Shown: piece by piece, positions 36,146 through 37,806 of the stretch
How the letters are laid out: every line of letters begins with the position of its first letter
Numbering within the stretch: the stretch's first letter is position 1
NCBI RefSeq assembly: GCF_003259435.1
Contig: NZ_QLMA01000015.1
Coordinates: 1 to 37,806 of the forward strand
Length of the DNA stretch: 37,806 bases
Direction of reading: 5' to 3'
Source: Chitinophaga dinghuensis
GTDB taxonomy: Bacteria; Bacteroidota; Bacteroidia; Chitinophagales; Chitinophagaceae
Notes under the pieces: model-generated
Databases searched by the model: none
Seen by the model: only the letters and a program-made list of their open reading frames with translations
What the model was told of the DNA's origin: nothing
Program-made: the position numbers and the translations under genes

Positions 36146-37561
36146 ATGAAAAAGAAATTTATATCGCCCCTGTTGCGGTTTTATGTCATGATCGCTGTCT
36201 GCGTAATTGCCTCGTTGTCTTCTCTTGCCCAACAATACCAGCCCGATTGGAAATCATTGGACAGCAGGGAAATGCCGGAGTGGTATCAGCGGGATAAGTT
36301 CGGCATTTTTATTCACTGGGGAGTATATGCCGTCCCCGCCTGGGCGCCTCCAGTATTGAAGCCAGGAGAAAAAAAGGACCGGAGTTTTTCAGAATGGTAC
36401 TGGAAACACTTGCATGATAGCGTGGATTATTTTGTAAAACATCACGAGGAGTTTTATGGAGATAAGATAAAATACCAGGATTTCGCAGGGAACTTCAAAG
36501 CGGAAAATTTTGATCCCGGCTTTTGGGCGGAGCTATTCCGCCGTTCTGGCGCCAGGTATGTAGTACTAACATCCAAACACCATGATGGATTTGCTTTGTG
36601 GCCAAGTCGTTTTTCCAGAAACTGGAATAGCGTAGACATAGGCCCCCACAGGAATATCTGTAAAGAACTTTCAGCGGCCGTCACGGCTGCAGGCTTGAAG
36701 ATGGGATTCTACTATTCGCTTTATGAGTGGTTTCATCCACTTATGTGGAAGGATTCTACACGTTATGTAAATGATTATATGCTACCGCAGTTGAAAGAGT
36801 TAGTGGAGGATTTACGACCTTCCCTTTTGTTTGCAGACGGGGAATGGGATTTCAGCAGCAAACTATGGAAAAGTGAATCCTTCTTAGCCTGGTTGTATAA
36901 TAATAGTGCAGTAAGAGATAGTATTGTGGTAAACGACCGATGGGGCTCAGATTGCAGAGCAAGACACGGAGGATATTATTCGACTGAATTTTCCAGCAAC
37001 TTATCTGATTATAAGGCCCATTCCCGGCTTAGCCTTTGGGAAGAGTGCCGTGGCATAGGAAAATCATTTGGATATAATGCCATTGAAAACCTGGAGGATT
37101 ATCAAACTTCAGATAGCCTTATCACCAATCTGATAGAAATCGTATCTCATGGTGGTAATTTCCTGCTAAATGTAGGCCCAACTGCAGATGGCCGCATTCC
37201 TGTGATTATGCAGCAACGCCTGCAAGACATAGGCGACTGGCTGAAAGTAAATGGTGAGGCCATTTTTGGTACTGTTATCTGGGATAAAGATAAACAGCAG
37301 TTAAACCGTAAACACAATCCCTATACCTATTATACCCGAAAAGGGAAAGATTTGTATGCACTTTGTACAAATTGGCCAGAGGGAAAAATCATCATACATG
37401 GAATCAGGAAGTTTAAAAAAGTTCGGCTCCTGGGAGCCGGCCAATTGGAAGTAAAGGCTACACTTAAAAATGACCAGTTGACAATTGTTCCGCCAGTTAT
37501 TTCGCCAAACACTGAACCATGTAAATGGGCGTGGGTATTTAAAATTGAGGACGTGATTTAG
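36146..37561 (+). CDS. Alpha-L-fucosidase, glycoside hydrolase family 29
   Basis: This 471-residue form starts at the ATG MKKKFISPLL; a longer frame begins only with TTG at 36101 and has no signal, so this start is preferred. Residues 1-27 are a signal peptide (SLAQ). The GH29 pattern follows: WYQRDKFGIFIHWGVYAVPAW, YVVLTSKHHDGFALWPS, and LLFADGEWDF with the likely nucleophile Asp231. VSHGGNFLLNVGPTADGRIP lies near the end of the catalytic domain and a beta-sandwich C-terminal part follows. It removes terminal alpha-L-fucose from glycans in the periplasm or outside the cell. The gene follows the hybrid regulator by 279 bp, so it may have its own promoter, but it belongs to the susCD locus. 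Which fucose linkage it prefers cannot be told. Confidence 0.94.
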   Translation: MKKKFISPLLRFYVMIAVCVIASLSSLAQQYQPDWKSLDSREMPEWYQRDKFGIFIHWGVYAVPAWAPPVLKPGEKKDRSFSEWYWKHLHDSVDYFVKHHEEFYGDKIKYQDFAGNFKAENFDPGFWAELFRRSGARYVVLTSKHHDGFALWPSRFSRNWNSVDIGPHRNICKELSAAVTAAGLKMGFYYSLYEWFHPLMWKDSTRYVNDYMLPQLKELVEDLRPSLLFADGEWDFSSKLWKSESFLAWLYNNSAVRDSIVVNDRWGSDCRARHGGYYSTEFSSNLSDYKAHSRLSLWEECRGIGKSFGYNAIENLEDYQTSDSLITNLIEIVSHGGNFLLNVGPTADGRIPVIMQQRLQDIGDWLKVNGEAIFGTVIWDKDKQQLNRKHNPYTYYTRKGKDLYALCTNWPEGKIIIHGIRKFKKVRLLGAGQLEVKATLKNDQLTIVPPVISPNTEPCKWAWVFKIEDVI

Positions 37562-37631
37562 GCCTGTCACCGGGGCTATCTGAGTCTCTTTAAGGTTTTT
37601 TGATTGGGTAAAAAGGCTTGCAGTTATGAAG

Positions 37632-37668
37632 TGCCCCCAAAAGTTTAGACACTTTTGGGGGCATTTTT
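37632..37668 (+). terminator. Hairpin plus T run at the IS left end
   Basis: A perfect 13-bp stem with 6-nt loop (ttagac) is followed by ttttt and then at once by the transposase ATG. It has the shape of an intrinsic terminator and could block transcription coming in from the fucosidase side. Confidence 0.6.
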
Positions 37669-37806
37669 ATGAGTGCAAGAAAGAAACACAGTTTTGCCTT
37701 TAAGGTAAAAGCAATCAGACTAGTGGAAAAGGGTCAGAGCATTATGTCCACATCGGATGACCTGGACATAAGCCCTTCATTACTATTAAAATGGTGGGAT
37801 TACTAT
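37669..37806 (+). CDS. IS3-type transposase OrfA, N-terminal 46 codons (runs off window)
   Basis: The visible protein starts MSARKKHSFAFKVKAIRLVE and continues through STSDDLDISPSLLLKWW, the helix-turn-helix pattern of IS3-family OrfA-type transposases (KxxxxxxFKxKAIxLV...LLxxW). It would bind the element's ends. The frame is open at the last base, so full length and the OrfA/OrfB frameshift cannot be seen. The start codon lies directly after the terminal hairpin, and no clear ribosome binding site is visible apart from the G run in the stem. Most related repeats elsewhere in the genome would confirm the family. Confidence 0.8.
   Translation, partial: MSARKKHSFAFKVKAIRLVEKGQSIMSTSDDLDISPSLLLKWWDYY

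Larger units (their letters stand above)
37632..37806 (+). mobile_element. Left end of an IS3-type insertion sequence (cut by window end)
   Basis: It starts at the inverted repeat tgcccccaaaagt...acttttgggggca (37632-37663) directly before a transposase start codon. Only the left end is visible, so neither the right terminal repeat nor the target-site duplication can be checked. The first base of the element could lie one or two bases away. Confidence 0.7.

Noticed and set aside
1..37806. CRISPR arrays, tRNA or rRNA genes
   Set aside because: No regularly spaced repeats and no tRNA- or rRNA-like sequences were seen in reading the window; no covariance search could be run.

Overview
The window looks like part of a Bacteroidota chromosome, most likely Chitinophaga or a close relative. 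The grounds are SusC/SusD outer-membrane proteins, a one-protein hybrid two-component regulator, LytTR and membrane-anchored AraC regulators, many lipoproteins, TAnnTTTG-type promoter boxes instead of sigma70 boxes, and a large PKS/NRPS locus. The genus is inferred from gene content, not proven.

Region 1 (1-15868, all + strand) is the 3' part of a natural-product cluster. It contains the C-terminal end of a polyketide synthase (ketoreductase plus carrier protein), a 2616-residue NRPS (docking domain, C-A-PCP-C-A-PCP-C, no thioesterase), a CmlA-type diiron beta-hydroxylase, a SyrD/PvdE-type ABC exporter, a stand-alone type II thioesterase and an outer-membrane beta-barrel receptor. The A-domain pocket residues read as serine for module 1 and closest to histidine for module 2. 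A working model is polyketide acyl-Ser-(beta-hydroxy)His. An exporter of the pyoverdine class and a TonB-type receptor would fit a metallophore, but that is inference.

Region 2 (15968-23522) is a patchwork of accessory genes. They are a lipoprotein metallopeptidase with a C-terminal F5/8-type domain, a DHFR/RibD-like protein, a secreted esterase divergent from a membrane-anchored AraC regulator, a T7-lysozyme-like amidase and an M57-type HEIGH lipoprotein protease. Several hairpin terminators separate convergent genes. The 686-bp gap at 17438-18123 has dyads and direct repeats that look regulatory.

Region 3 (23523-26813) holds a DUF2306-like membrane protein, a LytS-like histidine kinase and a LytTR response regulator in one - strand operon, and a secreted protein of unknown function on the + strand.

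Region 4 (27276-37561) is a compact polysaccharide utilization locus: susC, susD, a hybrid two-component system and a GH29 alpha-L-fucosidase. It should sense, import and trim a fucosylated glycan. A 21-bp-period direct repeat upstream of susC is a candidate operator.

Region 5 (37632-37806) is the left end of an IS3-type insertion sequence whose transposase runs off the window.
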